Assembly (NCBI GenBank): GCA_031841125.1
Contig: CM063112.1
Location: 24,330,603-24,394,602, forward strand
Length of the DNA: 64,000 bases
Reading direction: 5' to 3'
From: Acanthococcus lagerstroemiae
Taxonomy: Eukaryota > Arthropoda > Insecta > Hemiptera > Eriococcidae
The notes under the pieces were generated by a model that worked only from the letters and a program-made list of their open reading frames with translations, was not told where the DNA came from and did no database searches. A program made the position numbers and the translations under genes. Positions within the stretch are counted from its first letter, which is position 1. Each line of letters opens with the position of its first letter. Of the stretch, positions 21,184 to 30,968 are shown one piece after another.

Positions 21184-21512
21184 CCTCGTAACCCACAAAG
21201 TAGCAATTTTGGGGTTACGAGTGATTGTTATAGTAAAAAAATCGTAGAATCCAATGAAAAACTGCTTTTAACCCAAAAATAAAAATTAACGTCTGTATAA
21301 GCTAAAAAGTAATTTCTCGTAAGCGCAACACTGTATCTGTTGACTGCAATCTCTCGTAAGCCACAAATTCAAGCTAATTACGAATTCCTCGTAAACCAAA
21401 CACTGATCAGTCCGGCTGGAACTTCTCGTAAACCAGTGGTGAAGCACTCTTATCAAAACCTATTAAACCAACAATAGTGATACCATGAGATGAAAATAGC
21501 TCGTAAGGCGCA
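21184..21512. repeat. Subterminal CTCGTAA-motif cluster, left
   Basis: CTCGTAA followed by RCC-type sequence occurs at about 21,184, 21,316, 21,353, 21,388, 21,425 and 21,500, with one inverted copy (GGGTTACGAG, about 21,213). Such spacing is typical of transposase binding sites; the role is inferred. Confidence 0.7.
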
Positions 21513-21564
21513 TGGGCTGCATGATCCCAAAGTATTATTTTTAATTGATTTTTAGTTTCTTAAA

Positions 21565-24500
21565 ATGAAAAAGAACTCCAGAGCAGCAAATTTAATACAA
21601 CTGGCTCAAGAACAGGCCATATTAAATGAAAGTAAGTGATTTTTGCATTATGATAAGAACATTTTTATTTCCTGATAACTTGATAGATTACCACATCTCA
21701 AGTAACTATTTTTCTTTTCTCTTTGAATCAGCTAAAAATCAGAATACTTTTACAATTGAAGATCTTGAAACCGGGGAAGTTTTCTCAGGAAGCGCCGATC
21801 TTCTTAGCCAGCAACCTCTGACAACCAAAAATAACGATGATGATCTATTCACTTGCGAAAACTATGCCGTATCAACAGCGCTCGAATCCAGCTTCATCTA
21901 TTTACTTGACCAGTCTTCGATAAATGGCGAGGATCTTTTGATTGGAACACATGATGTACCGGTAGTTGAATCGAGCTTCAATCTGCTAATTAGTCAGTCA
22001 TCTAATGATCATAAAAATCCCGTCATTGCAAGTAGTGCAATTGAACCTGAGAATAATTCCTTCGAGGGAAACAGTGATGGTATTACAACCTGCAGTTCAT
22101 TAATAAAACTGAATGAGTTCGATCAAGGTAAACTACAATGTGATCTAACAAGATTTTTTGTTCCTCAATTTTTTGTATCGTGATCTGTTTTGTTTTCATC
22201 TCATTATTATTACTTGATTTTTCTCAGGTGGGCCTACCTACTCAACAGAACAGTGTTATAAAACCAGTAATGGGCCACACCCCCAGGAGAACTTTCAAAC
22301 ACAATTTGAACCAGATAGCGATGATTGTAATTCGGACAGTAGTTCGAATTCTGATGATTCAGATTACAATCCTGAAGACTCGATTAATGACTCAGATGAA
22401 TTGCATTCTCATGGTATGGATACTGATGATGACAACGCTGTACAATCCCAAGAGACAAATAATGTTATTCCAACATCAGTCACGAGTAAGCTGAATAATA
22501 ATACTATAAGGTACTAAAAGCTGAAAACACTTTGCCTATCAACTTATTAATAATTATTCTGTGTAATTTTGACGTTCAGATGATTTTCACAATGAAGAGT
22601 CACAGTCGAATCCGAGTATCTCGAATAATAATATTGCACCAACTTTGACTCCTAAAGGTGAGCATTATTACTCGTACTTGTATGAGTAAAACTCTAACAT
22701 TTTCAATACCCAATTTTGTTCATCTAGATTTGAAGCGCGGAAATGCAAAACATGTTAAGTGCCATTTTTACCGAAATTGACTTTATCCGCGCTAAGTATG
22801 CTATCTCCTGAGCCAAACACGCCTACATATTTAGAATGTTGTCAACACTGCTCCAACTGCCTCTATTTTTAACCTGAAGATCGCGCACCCTGCAAGTCCC
22901 CAAACATCATTATTGCAAATATGCTCTCCTATAAAATTTACGTTTTGGCACTTAGCATACTTTGCATTTCCGCGCTTCATTTTGAATTCATCTTCCGAAG
23001 AATATACTGCAGAGATGAATCAGATCACCCGAAAACGTAGACGAAAACCAGATTCAACTGCATGGAAAAGAAATGTTGCAAAAATTCGACGAGAGGAAGG
23101 AAAATCGTATCTCGGCTATAGACGTGTAGGGAAGAAAGTTTTCCAGGATAAAGAAAGGAATTCTCGTAAATTGGGTCCTCCTTGTACTTCAAAAGAATGT
23201 GTGCGACGGAAAAACCATGAGTGTCAAAATATTTCTGAAGATGAACGTGTCAAAATTTTTAGTCAGTTTTGGGATAAAATAAACTGGGATCAGAAGCGAA
23301 CTTATGTTTGTAATCACGTGAAATTGATTCCAAAAAAGAGAAATTACACCGAAAATCCTACCAGTAAACGAAATTATACTTTAGAGTATCACTTGACTAT
23401 CGGAGGAGAACTGAAAAGAATCTGTAAGAAACTGTTCTTAAGCACAACTGGCCTGGGAGAATTTACCGTGCATGAGTGGGTGAAAGCAAACCATGATCTC
23501 GCTATGCCAGACAGTAAGAGAAGTCTTAATAAGGTACGGAAAAATCCTGATCGTACGAATGATACTTCACGCATAAATTTAGCCTCACAATTTCTCGAGA
23601 GCCTACCAAAATTACCTTCACATTATGGACGGGCGGAAAGTACGAAGTTGTTTTTGGAACCTACATTCCAAAAAAAAAGTGATGTGTACGATATTTATGT
23701 TCAAGAATGCAAAAAACGTGCTGATGAATTACCACCTATATCGAGAAGTAAGTTTAGTACCCTGTTTGATGACATGAATTTGTCAATTCACACATTGAAA
23801 AAAGACAAATGTGATTTGTGTGTGAAATTTGAAGTGGGACAGTTAACTAAGGAGGAACATGATGCGCACATTGCTAAAAAAAATAGAGCAAGAGCGGAAA
23901 AATGTGAAGATAAGAAGAATGCAAAAGATATGAAATGCCAGGTTTTTACAATGGACGTGGAGGCAGTTAAAGTCGCTCCATTTGTTACAGCTAGCGCAAT
24001 TTATTTTCGTACTAAATTAACTTGTCATAATTTTACAATTTATAACCTCGCTAATCGAAAAGTAATGTGTTACTGGTTTGATGAGTCTCAAGCCGATTTG
24101 ACATCGTCAACGTTTGCTTCATGTATCATTGATTTCCTATGTCAATGTGATCTGACAATAACTCCTATAATTCTGTTTAGCGATGGGTGTTCGTACCAAA
24201 ATCGAAACGTAAATTTATCAAATGCTCTTTCAGCTTTTGCAGTTGAGAATAGAGTAGAAATTCAACAAAAATTTCTAATTGTCGGACATACACAAATGGA
24301 ATGCGATAGTGTCCACGCAAATATTGAAAATCGTTTGAAAGGCCGCAAAATTTATATACCTTATGATTACATCCGTGTTACAAAAGAAGCAAGAAAATTA
24401 CCGTATCCCTATGAAGTTAAAAGATTGGCCTTTTCAGACATAAAGGACTTGACAGAGAAAAAGTATCAACGTTACTCTTCTATTCGACCAGGCAAGGTAT

Positions 24501-24847
24501 GCCACATTCAAAATACTTGTACATGGGTAAAATATTTCTATCAATCATAATCATGAGTGTTTACTTTTGTTTAGGTAAAAAACGATCCCATGGTGACTGA
24601 TCTTCGAGCTATACGTTATTTACCTAATGGCAATATAGAGTACAAATTAGATTTTGATGACGAATGGCAGTTGCTTCCTCAAAGGCAGAACACAAAATTA
24701 GAGACAAAAAAAATTGCAGAATGGCCACTGCTCCACAAGCAAGAATTAGCTATCCCAAAGAGTAAGTGGAATCATTTACAGGAACTGAAGAGCGTTATAC
24801 CAAAGGATTATCATAATTTATATGATTCTTTAAAATGTGGCAAATAA
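21565..24847 (+). CDS. Spliced DDE-type transposase, ~851 aa, apparently intact
   Basis: Exons by GT-AG and reading phase: 21,565-21,631; 21,732-22,127; 22,228-22,485; 22,580-22,657; 23,013-24,496; 24,575-24,847. The sum is 2,556 nt, in phase at every join, 851 residues plus stop. The N-terminal ~260 residues are acidic and Ser/Asn-rich. A basic KRRRKP patch follows the exon 5 start (M268). A possible zinc site lies at C324. C533-x2-C536-x12-H549-x2-H552 is a second zinc-like site. The core has FTMDVEAVKVAP (D581), LFSDGCSYQNRN (D657) and HTQMECDSVHANIE (E696), giving D-x75-D-x38-E, an RNase H-fold transposase pattern. I recall similar SDGC.YQNRN proteins repeated in aphids and cnidarians. 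AATAAA signals lie at 24,843 and 24,872. The exon 5 acceptor (CTGCAG, 23,012) is chosen by phase. Confidence 0.8.
22732..22978. mobile_element. Small TIR MITE nested in intron 4 (247 bp)
   Basis: The left end is GAAGCGCGGAAATGCAAAAC; the right end is its near reverse complement over about 30 bp. ATTT flanks both sides (22,728-22,731 and 22,979-22,982), a 4-bp duplication. It lies inside the fourth intron of the transposase gene, just before the exon 5 acceptor, so it did not destroy the reading frame. Confidence 0.75.
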
Positions 24848-24879
24848 ATTGTTACTACTGTTTCTACCAGGAATAAAAA

Positions 24880-25464
24880 TATTATTAATATTATTATTAT
24901 TATTAAGTAATGAGTATTACTCTTGTTATCTTTATTTTTGTGATCAATGATGTGATAAAAATTTTATTACTTAAACTCGTTTTCAAGTCAACACTGATCT
25001 CATCAATTACGAAATTCCAATGTCATTATCTTTAAATGCCTACTTACCTATTATTCTTACGATTATGACCTGAAAACAGAGTTTTAGTTCTAAGTAGTCT
25101 GCTTCAAATTTTTGGATTGGAGTTCCGAGTGTTAGTTTTTTTTACTAATTTACTTTTTAAGAAATTTGTTCAGAAAAAATTGTCTGCCTCAAATTTTCGA
25201 ATTGGAGTTTCGAGTGTTAATTTTTTTCACTAATTTACTTTTTTATTTTAAGTTGTATTATGAGTAGTCTGCCTCAAATTTTCGAATTGGTGTTTCGAGT
25301 GTTAATTTTCTTCATGAATTTAGTTTTTAAGGATTTTGTTCAGCTGAATGTAATTGCAAAACACATGAAAATGCAAATTAAATACTTTCTAAAAGTTTAT
25401 TCTCAATTTTCAGTGTATTTTATTAATCAATTTATATTTTTTTAATATTAAAAACAAGTCGCAA
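24880..25464. repeat. 3' part of the transposon with a diverged ~75-bp repeat
   Basis: A phrase AGTCTGC(T/C)TCAAATTTT(T/C)G followed by ATTGGAGTT(C/T)CGAGTGTTA recurs at about 25,097, 25,182 and 25,265. No gene. Confidence 0.7.
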
Positions 25465-25676
25465 TATCACGTAAGCCAAACCAAGGAAGTATACAATATC
25501 TCGTAACCCACACAACTTAGATGAAACGACGGAATTTCAAGAACATACATTGTGAAATGAAACTAGAGTTAAAATAAATCATTCAAATTCACTGAAAGTG
25601 CATTTTGCAGTTAACATGAATTTTTGAAACGTTTTTATCGTTTCCTGAAAAATTTACTTTTTGAGGTTATGAGTTA
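25465..25676. repeat. Subterminal CGTAA motifs, right
   Basis: CACGTAAGCCAAACC (about 25,469) and CTCGTAACCCACAC (about 25,500), plus CTCATAACC read inward within the right TIR. Confidence 0.65.
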
Positions 25677-25697
25677 TTGCCATGACACCGTCGTTAT

Positions 25698-26520
25698 AGA
25701 CGGTGATAATGTGAGGTGGTAAACAGATGAAAAAGATTCGTTTGGTTTCGGTATTTAGATAAGTATTCTATGGTATATTTGAGAGGTCGTGCAGCATGGT
25801 GAGTTGACGGGATACTAGTTTCGGGATTGTACGTTTTAATTTTGTCCGGGGTTTTATTTTCCAGTTTTGCTTGCTGAGCTAAAGCCAAACTGAATGGATT
25901 AGCTCGAGCAAGCATATCTATGGGTAAGTCGGTTAAGAGTTTGGCTTTTCTGAAAGCTTGTTTGAACTGCAGTTTTTGAGTTAGGTTACTTTTTGTTAAA
26001 GTAGTGGTGACGACGTCATTGAGAATGTTCATGCAGAGTTGTAGTAATTTCTCGTATCCCATTACAACCGCCAACTGCCAAATTGCTGCATCCAGCAACT
26101 TTTGCAGTCGGCGGTATGTTTCCGAGACTCGTCTCTGCCGGTCCAAAACGATTAAAGTGACATAGTACCCGCTATTGTCCGGGGAGAAAGTATTCCATTT
26201 GACTGAGCCTACGATCAAGGGAAGGTACTTCTTCCCTTGGAACGCTTGAACCAGCGCAAATGGACTACTTTCTCCCTGAAAATTTAAACACGTGTGCTGG
26301 ACGATCCAGTCGCTGGTTGCTGCCCGCTCCAGAAACTCAGCTGGATACCCCGCGTGATGATCGCATAATACATCGTGTGGAACGTCAAATTGAGGCGTTC
26401 CAGACCCGCAAAGCGATCCTTCCGCTTTGCCACGTGGAGTATATCGCTACCGTCATTATATTCAATGGCGGGGTAAAAGAGCTGTAATTTTACCTGTCCT
26501 CTGCCTACGTACATACACAC
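25698..26520 (-). pseudogene. Unrecognised coding-like region right of the six-exon transposon
   Basis: Two open minus frames, 26,520-26,284 and 26,218-25,694, connect through a shift near 26,285. The first starts at an ATG inside the 99-bp inverted repeat (MCMYVGRGQVKLQLF). The second contains VKWNTFSPDNSGYYVTLIVL and a Leu/Ala-rich helical part. No family is recognised. GC content and balanced codons resemble the primase-like region, so a common virus-like origin is inferred. One frameshift, plus possible truncation by the transposon, argue for a fossil. Confidence 0.35.
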
Positions 26521-26585
26521 AATTATCCATTAATTCTCTCAACGCTATGGTCTATCTCCTTACTCCGCTGTTCTGGCACACCCAT
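26487..26585 (-). repeat. 99-bp inverted repeat, right arm
   Basis: Reverse complement of 18,087-18,185 with about two substitutions. The SINE that follows at 26,587 abuts its outer end. Confidence 0.85.
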
Positions 26586-26586
26586 A

Positions 26587-26700
26587 CAGGGGTCGGGGAG
26601 ACTGTTAGAGCTGTCTCAGCCCTCTTCTCTACTTGCCGAAAAACCGGCCTAGGTCGAAATGTAGCATCCACTCGGCCAACCAGACTCCGATTTCTCAGAC
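26587..26700 (-). repeat. tRNA-derived SINE, copy 2
   Basis: On the minus strand TCTGGTTGGCCGAGTGGATG (A box TGGCCGAGTGG is a perfect consensus) runs straight into CTACATTTCGACCTAGGCCG. The tRNA middle and B box present at 15,062 are deleted here. Confidence 0.8.
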
Positions 26701-26870
26701 CTGTAATCAGTAAGTAAAATTTTGGAGGAATTGTTGCGGGGAAAAAATCCCCAGAAAATCACCAAGTTCTACGAGTTGTACTATTGCGGGCTGTCGCTCC
26801 TTTCCTTGGAGCGTGTACTGTAAGTAATCTAATCCAAGGGTAACCGAGTATACAAGATTGTTGCTAATGA

Positions 26871-28742
26871 TTGAACAAGGAAGCGATTTGTTCTGTATTG
26901 ATCAAATTAATACTTAGATCAGTGAGCGCCAGCACTAACTCCGAATCCAGTAGCCAAGCTGATGGTGCATCGGCAGATCCGACAGTCGGTGACCATTCTG
27001 TTCACCCCATTGGTGTGACCCCGCAAATCGTCGCCGAGCTCGAGCCGATCTACCCTTTCGGCACGCCCTCCATGCTTAAGAGCGTCTCTGAGTTGGTCCA
27101 CCACAATCCAGATTGTGTAGTCTGGAGTGGTGACGACCACTTCTTTGTCGTTGGATCTCCAATGACACGGCACGGCCTCTTTCCCACCGTCAATGTGACA
27201 ATATCTGTCAACAAGCAGCAACCTGCCGTGCCGGGCAACACTATCCGTACACAAGTGATCTAGGTACCGGAGATACCCCTCGAATCCGTGGAGCCCTCTC
27301 TGATCGAGCCTTTTCTGATAGGCAATACTTGTGAACAGCCGCTCAGTGCAAAATGCACTGGGCGGCCCTCTCCGTTTCACAGACAATTCTGTACCTGTGA
27401 TTCTTGGCGAAACTTTACGTTCTACCCCGACTAAATATGATAACAGCAGCATATATGCCAAACTTTGGGCCTACATACTAGGATCCGAGTTGATTGCCCA
27501 AGCTCATGGTGAGCTAGAGTCCCAACGACTCTAGTATATATCAATCAGAATGCAGCTCCAGCGCCTCCGCCCGCTGTCCGACCTCCTCACGCTGACGTGC
27601 GCGCGTTTAAGTTCTGCCTCGCCCATTCTCGTTACAAGAATGAGGATTTAGTCAAGGGCTTCTATTTTGCAGCCGACTTGATGGGATGCCGTTATGTCAC
27701 CTATCACCGTGTTCCTGTCAGAAACCGTGTACCTGCTCGGGCTTACGTCCTCTGTACGCCGTATCATGAATGTTTCGCCAGAATTGACTATCAACGTCCG
27801 CACGATTTAAATGCGCTACTTCGACTGATTTGTCGCCTCAACTTCCAGACCTCCGATGCTATATGCTGTCTGAATTCCAGACTATCGAGGACCTTTCTGT
27901 ATCACGCCTTGCGCTAACCTCGATTGTAATGGATGTAATCATATCCACGATAACAACCACTACAGCTTACTCGTACCAGTTGCGAGGCATAGATTTGCAA
28001 CGCGCCGCATGGCCTGCAACCCTTCCAGAATGGACGCTGGAACGACTCATTGGTGGACCGCTGTTAACGAACCCCTCTAACTCAGAAGACACCCTGCCTA
28101 TTTTATTTATTAATGTATATAGGTACTCAGAAGACACCCTGCCTATTTTATTTATTAATATATATAGGTAAGTAAGTCATAATTATCGCTATGCTACGTC
28201 CTTATCAATACGCGTAATATTCCTAGGCAGTACATATTCCGTATGTACAAATGTGGTATGGTTGTAGTATATGGCTTAATTGTATGTTTCAGACTTATAT
28301 CCGAGTGCTGCGGAGTCACAAGACCGCTGTCGTATTTGGCAAAGCGCCATTGGGGCAGTCTGCCGCACCACCTGCCCGCGCTTGACGATCCTCAGCATGA
28401 TGGGCTTGCCGAGGACACCAATTGGCCCTACACTTGGGGAAACCCTCTCGCCATCAACCGATGGTGCTTTGTTCGCCCATTGGAGTGGGGCATCAGTGCC
28501 CCATCTCCCACCTGTACATTTAGTACAGATCTGGTCCTTCGTGGGCCTCCTGCTCAGCAGGGGTGGCGGTCTCTTCTCGGCGATATAACATACCGAGAAA
28601 GAGCAGCTAGCGATGACCCATATCTCTTGATACTCGATGACACAAAGAGAATACCCTGTTATTATTTGGAGATGCAGTTGCCGATCAAGGGTCCCATTAT
28701 GTTCACATGGTTATGGACTCCTGCGAGCGGCCTAAATACACA
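26871..28742 (+). pseudogene. Unrecognised GC-richer coding-like tract
   Basis: Plus frames at 26,871-27,263, 27,331-27,534, 27,597-27,917, 27,830-28,171 and 28,243-28,749 follow one another in different phases. The composition is near 50% GC, unlike flanking AT-rich repeats. Splice-like signals occur: acceptor TACTTAG at about 26,918, donor TAG|GTAAGT at about 28,167 and acceptor TTTCAG at about 28,290. No domain is recognised; WSGDDHFFVVG and NWPYTWGNPLA are distinctive phrases. It might be a decayed gene set of the same virus-like or mobile locus, or host sequence. The last frame is cut by the MITE at 28,745. Confidence 0.3.
28081..28170 (+). repeat. 45-bp tandem duplication
   Basis: The unit beginning CTCAGAAGACACCCTGCCTA is present twice (28,081-28,125 and 28,126-28,170) with one difference. 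45 bp keeps the frame. Confidence 0.9.
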
Positions 28743-28744
28743 TA

Positions 28745-29094
28745 TGTGACCTGGAATCATAAAATGTGCCTCTGGTGTTAAAAAATCATTTTTCACATTC
28801 TTGACAATTCTTATTAAAAAAATCAGACTCTTTTGAATGAAACAAATCGCATATTCCTATCTTCATTAGTTCTTCCATAAATTGCATTTAAAAAATTACG
28901 TTAAATGTTTGAAAACATCCATTTACATGGCGTCGTGTGAAACGGGCCCACAGGAATGACAGACAACAAGAATTCACGCACAAACGCACCACCACAGATG
29001 TACACGCTATGTACATCTGTACGCACCACTACCACCATCCCATTGTTAAAACCAGTTTTCGCACGAGAGGCACATTTTATGATTTCAGGTCACA
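28745..29094. mobile_element. TA-flanked MITE with ~30-bp TIRs (350 bp)
   Basis: The left end is TGTGACCTGGAATCATAAAA continuing TGTGCCTC. The right end, read inward, is TGTGACCTGAAATCATAAAA continuing TGTGCCTC. TA lies at 28,743-28,744 and 29,095-29,096. No ORF. A small internal palindrome (AGATGTACA...TGTACATCT) sits at about 28,995. Confidence 0.85.
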
Positions 29095-29460
29095 TATTAT
29101 TTATTGATGTCGGAGAAAATATGCAATAATGGTCGCACACTGACTCAGCATGCTTTATCCTAGCCAATAGAATTTAGTGCTTTGCATGGTGTACAACTTT
29201 TATTAAATGTAGGCTAGCTGTCGAATGAATTTCTGGGGAAAATCAGGTCGATAATTCGAAGGTATAAACTAAGTGTTCCTTTGGTGTCATGAACAGTCTT
29301 TCAAGCGAATTGTGGCACTACCCTCTACCACCAACCCTTCCCTAATCTGACTTCGTATCTTTCAAAATTATCACGTAGAAGATACCAACAAATATAAGGC
29401 TCAACGGAGAACATCAGTAGTGGTTGATATTTTCTATCTCTTTTCCTCTTTCACAAGCAC

Positions 29461-30403
29461 CCATGATCTCTCCACCTCCTCACACTCCACAAGAAACGGT
29501 GGATAACATTCACAAACTCGTTACAGAAGATCATCGAATGAAAATTTCACAGTTAGCTGAGTTTGTCGGGATATCTAAAGAATGGGTGCATAATATGTAT
29601 TTCACAAGAACATCTCGGTATGAGAAAGCTCTGCGCGGGATGAGTGCCGCGTTTGCTTACTGAAGAATACGAACGATGACAAAAAGATCTGTCATCCGAA
29701 TATTTGAAGTTGCACAATCGAAGTAAGGTGAAGTTTAGACGTCGATTTGCGTCTGAAAATGAAAACTGGGTACATTATTATACACTCTAGAGAGGAAAGG
29801 GCAGTTAAAACAATGGGTATAAAAGGGTGAACCAGCTCCGAAGAAGGCCAAAACCACTTTGTCCCTCGACAAAGTCATGGCCACTGTGTTCCGAGATTCA
29901 AGAGGTATCATCTACTTCGATTATCTTCAAAAGGGAGGAACTATCAACGGTCAATATTACGCAGACTTATTGCAACATATGAATGGAGAAATTAAAGCGA
30001 AACGACCGCATTAGGCCAAAAATGAAATTATTCACCAATATGCCCCGCTCATACTTCAAAGAAATCGTAACTGCGAAAATCAGAGAACTACAATTTGAAC
30101 TGTTCTACACACGCCTTATTCGCCTGATTTGACAACTTCTGATTATTATTCTTGTTTCCCAACTTGAAAAAGTGGCTTGGTGGAAAAAGATTTGCGAATG
30201 ATGATCAGCTTGTAGCAGTGGTGGACAAGTATTTCGAGGCGCTGCCGAAAAATTTCACCAAGATGGAATTAATAATCTTCCGGAACGTTCGACTTACTGT
30301 ACGTATTACTTTCGCATGAGACTGTTTTGAAAAATGAAGTTCAAGTTTTTCATCTGAACCCAGTTTTTCTTAGAAAGGCCCAGAACTTTCGACCCGACCC
30401 TCA
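29461..30403 (+). pseudogene. Decayed mariner (SETMAR-like) transposase
   Basis: Pieces in order: TPQETVDNIHKLVTEDHRMK and QLAEFVGISKEWVHNM (second HTH, about 29,490-29,600); LLTEEYER then FASENENWVHYY (about 29,655-29,780); PAPKKAKTTLSLDKVMATVF (about 29,835-29,895); RGIIYFDYLQKGGTINGQYY; then HTPYSPDLTTSDYYS (about 30,110-30,150). The end at 30,403 (CCCGACCCTC followed by ATA) looks like a mariner terminus. First and second catalytic Asp contexts are changed (ASENENW) and stops and shifts abound. The first HTH and left TIR are missing. Confidence 0.8.
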
Positions 30404-30700
30404 TACACTGGTTGGACAGCGAGTCGAATTATTTGGTTAGATATCACCTAGGAGAGAAAGGTTCTAACCCGCAGGCTCCAATCACTCTACCCAACTGGAA
30501 CATCATTGTTACCAACAATTTATAGCATGAATTACTTGACCAGAATCGAAAGAGAGCTTCTTACTCAATAATACCTTTTCCTCTTCTATTTAGAACCAGC
30601 CCCTACAAGTACAACGACTTCATTACACGATTTCAGTTGACCTTATGACCGAATATCCATCGAATTAGTATCATATCCAAAAATTTGAAAAGTTTCGAAA
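30404..30700. other. Left flank of the copia element
   Basis: No feature recognised. The copia insertion duplicated CAAAC at 30,701-30,705. Confidence 0.3.
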
Positions 30701-30705
30701 CAAAC

Positions 30706-30860
30706 TGTTAGAATGGCAACACTGTCGTTGCTGATAGCGTACAGTCGTCTGGTAGCCTTCGCTGTAAAACGTACTTGTCTCGTTTTTCTTGTAATAAATG
30801 TTATCGTCATGCGTTGAGTAGATCGGTTGTCGGTTCAGATTTTTCCTGCTCAGCTTAACA
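30706..30860 (+). repeat. 5' LTR
   Basis: TGTTAGAATGGC to CAGCTTAACA, with TGTTA/TAACA inverted ends. An AATAAA lies at about 30,793. Confidence 0.97.
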
Positions 30861-30871
30861 TGGTAGCAGAG
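30861..30871 (+). promoter_or_regulatory. Primer-binding site, initiator tRNA-Met
   Basis: TGGTAGCAGAG directly after the LTR is complementary to the 3' end of initiator tRNA-Met (including CCA), the usual primer type for many copia elements. Confidence 0.85.
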
Positions 30872-30968
30872 GTCCGTGGTTCGTGTGTTTGCGATCGAGA
30901 AATGTTTTGTAGTTTTTGAAATCGTTGTTCCGCAACAGTGTTCGTGAAGACTACTACTGAAGACACAC

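Larger units (their letters stand above)
21165..25693 (+). mobile_element. Six-exon DNA transposon with 4-bp TTAT duplication (4,529 bp), Sola-like
   Basis: The left end is CGACGGTGTCATGACAATAC continuing CTCGTAACC. The right end, read inward, is CGACGGTGTCATGGCAATAA continuing CTCATAACC: about 30-bp TIRs with three or so mismatches. TTAT flanks both ends (21,161-21,164 and 25,694-25,697). Repeats of CTCGTAA(A/G)CC(A)CA occur inside both ends. One spliced gene on the plus strand has an RNase H-type DDE pattern. A 4-bp duplication and these features suggest the Sola group, but the superfamily is inferred. A 247-bp MITE is nested in one intron. Confidence 0.83.

Noticed and set aside
20908..26218. 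One host or viral gene split by the six-exon transposon
   Set aside because: Open frames meet the insertion on both sides, but they are offset by one and a stop lies at the junction, so continuity is not demonstrated.
26919..27461. A 180-residue minus-strand protein
   Set aside because: It overlaps plus frames of similar quality and has no recognisable domain. Long open antisense frames are expected in GC-richer DNA.
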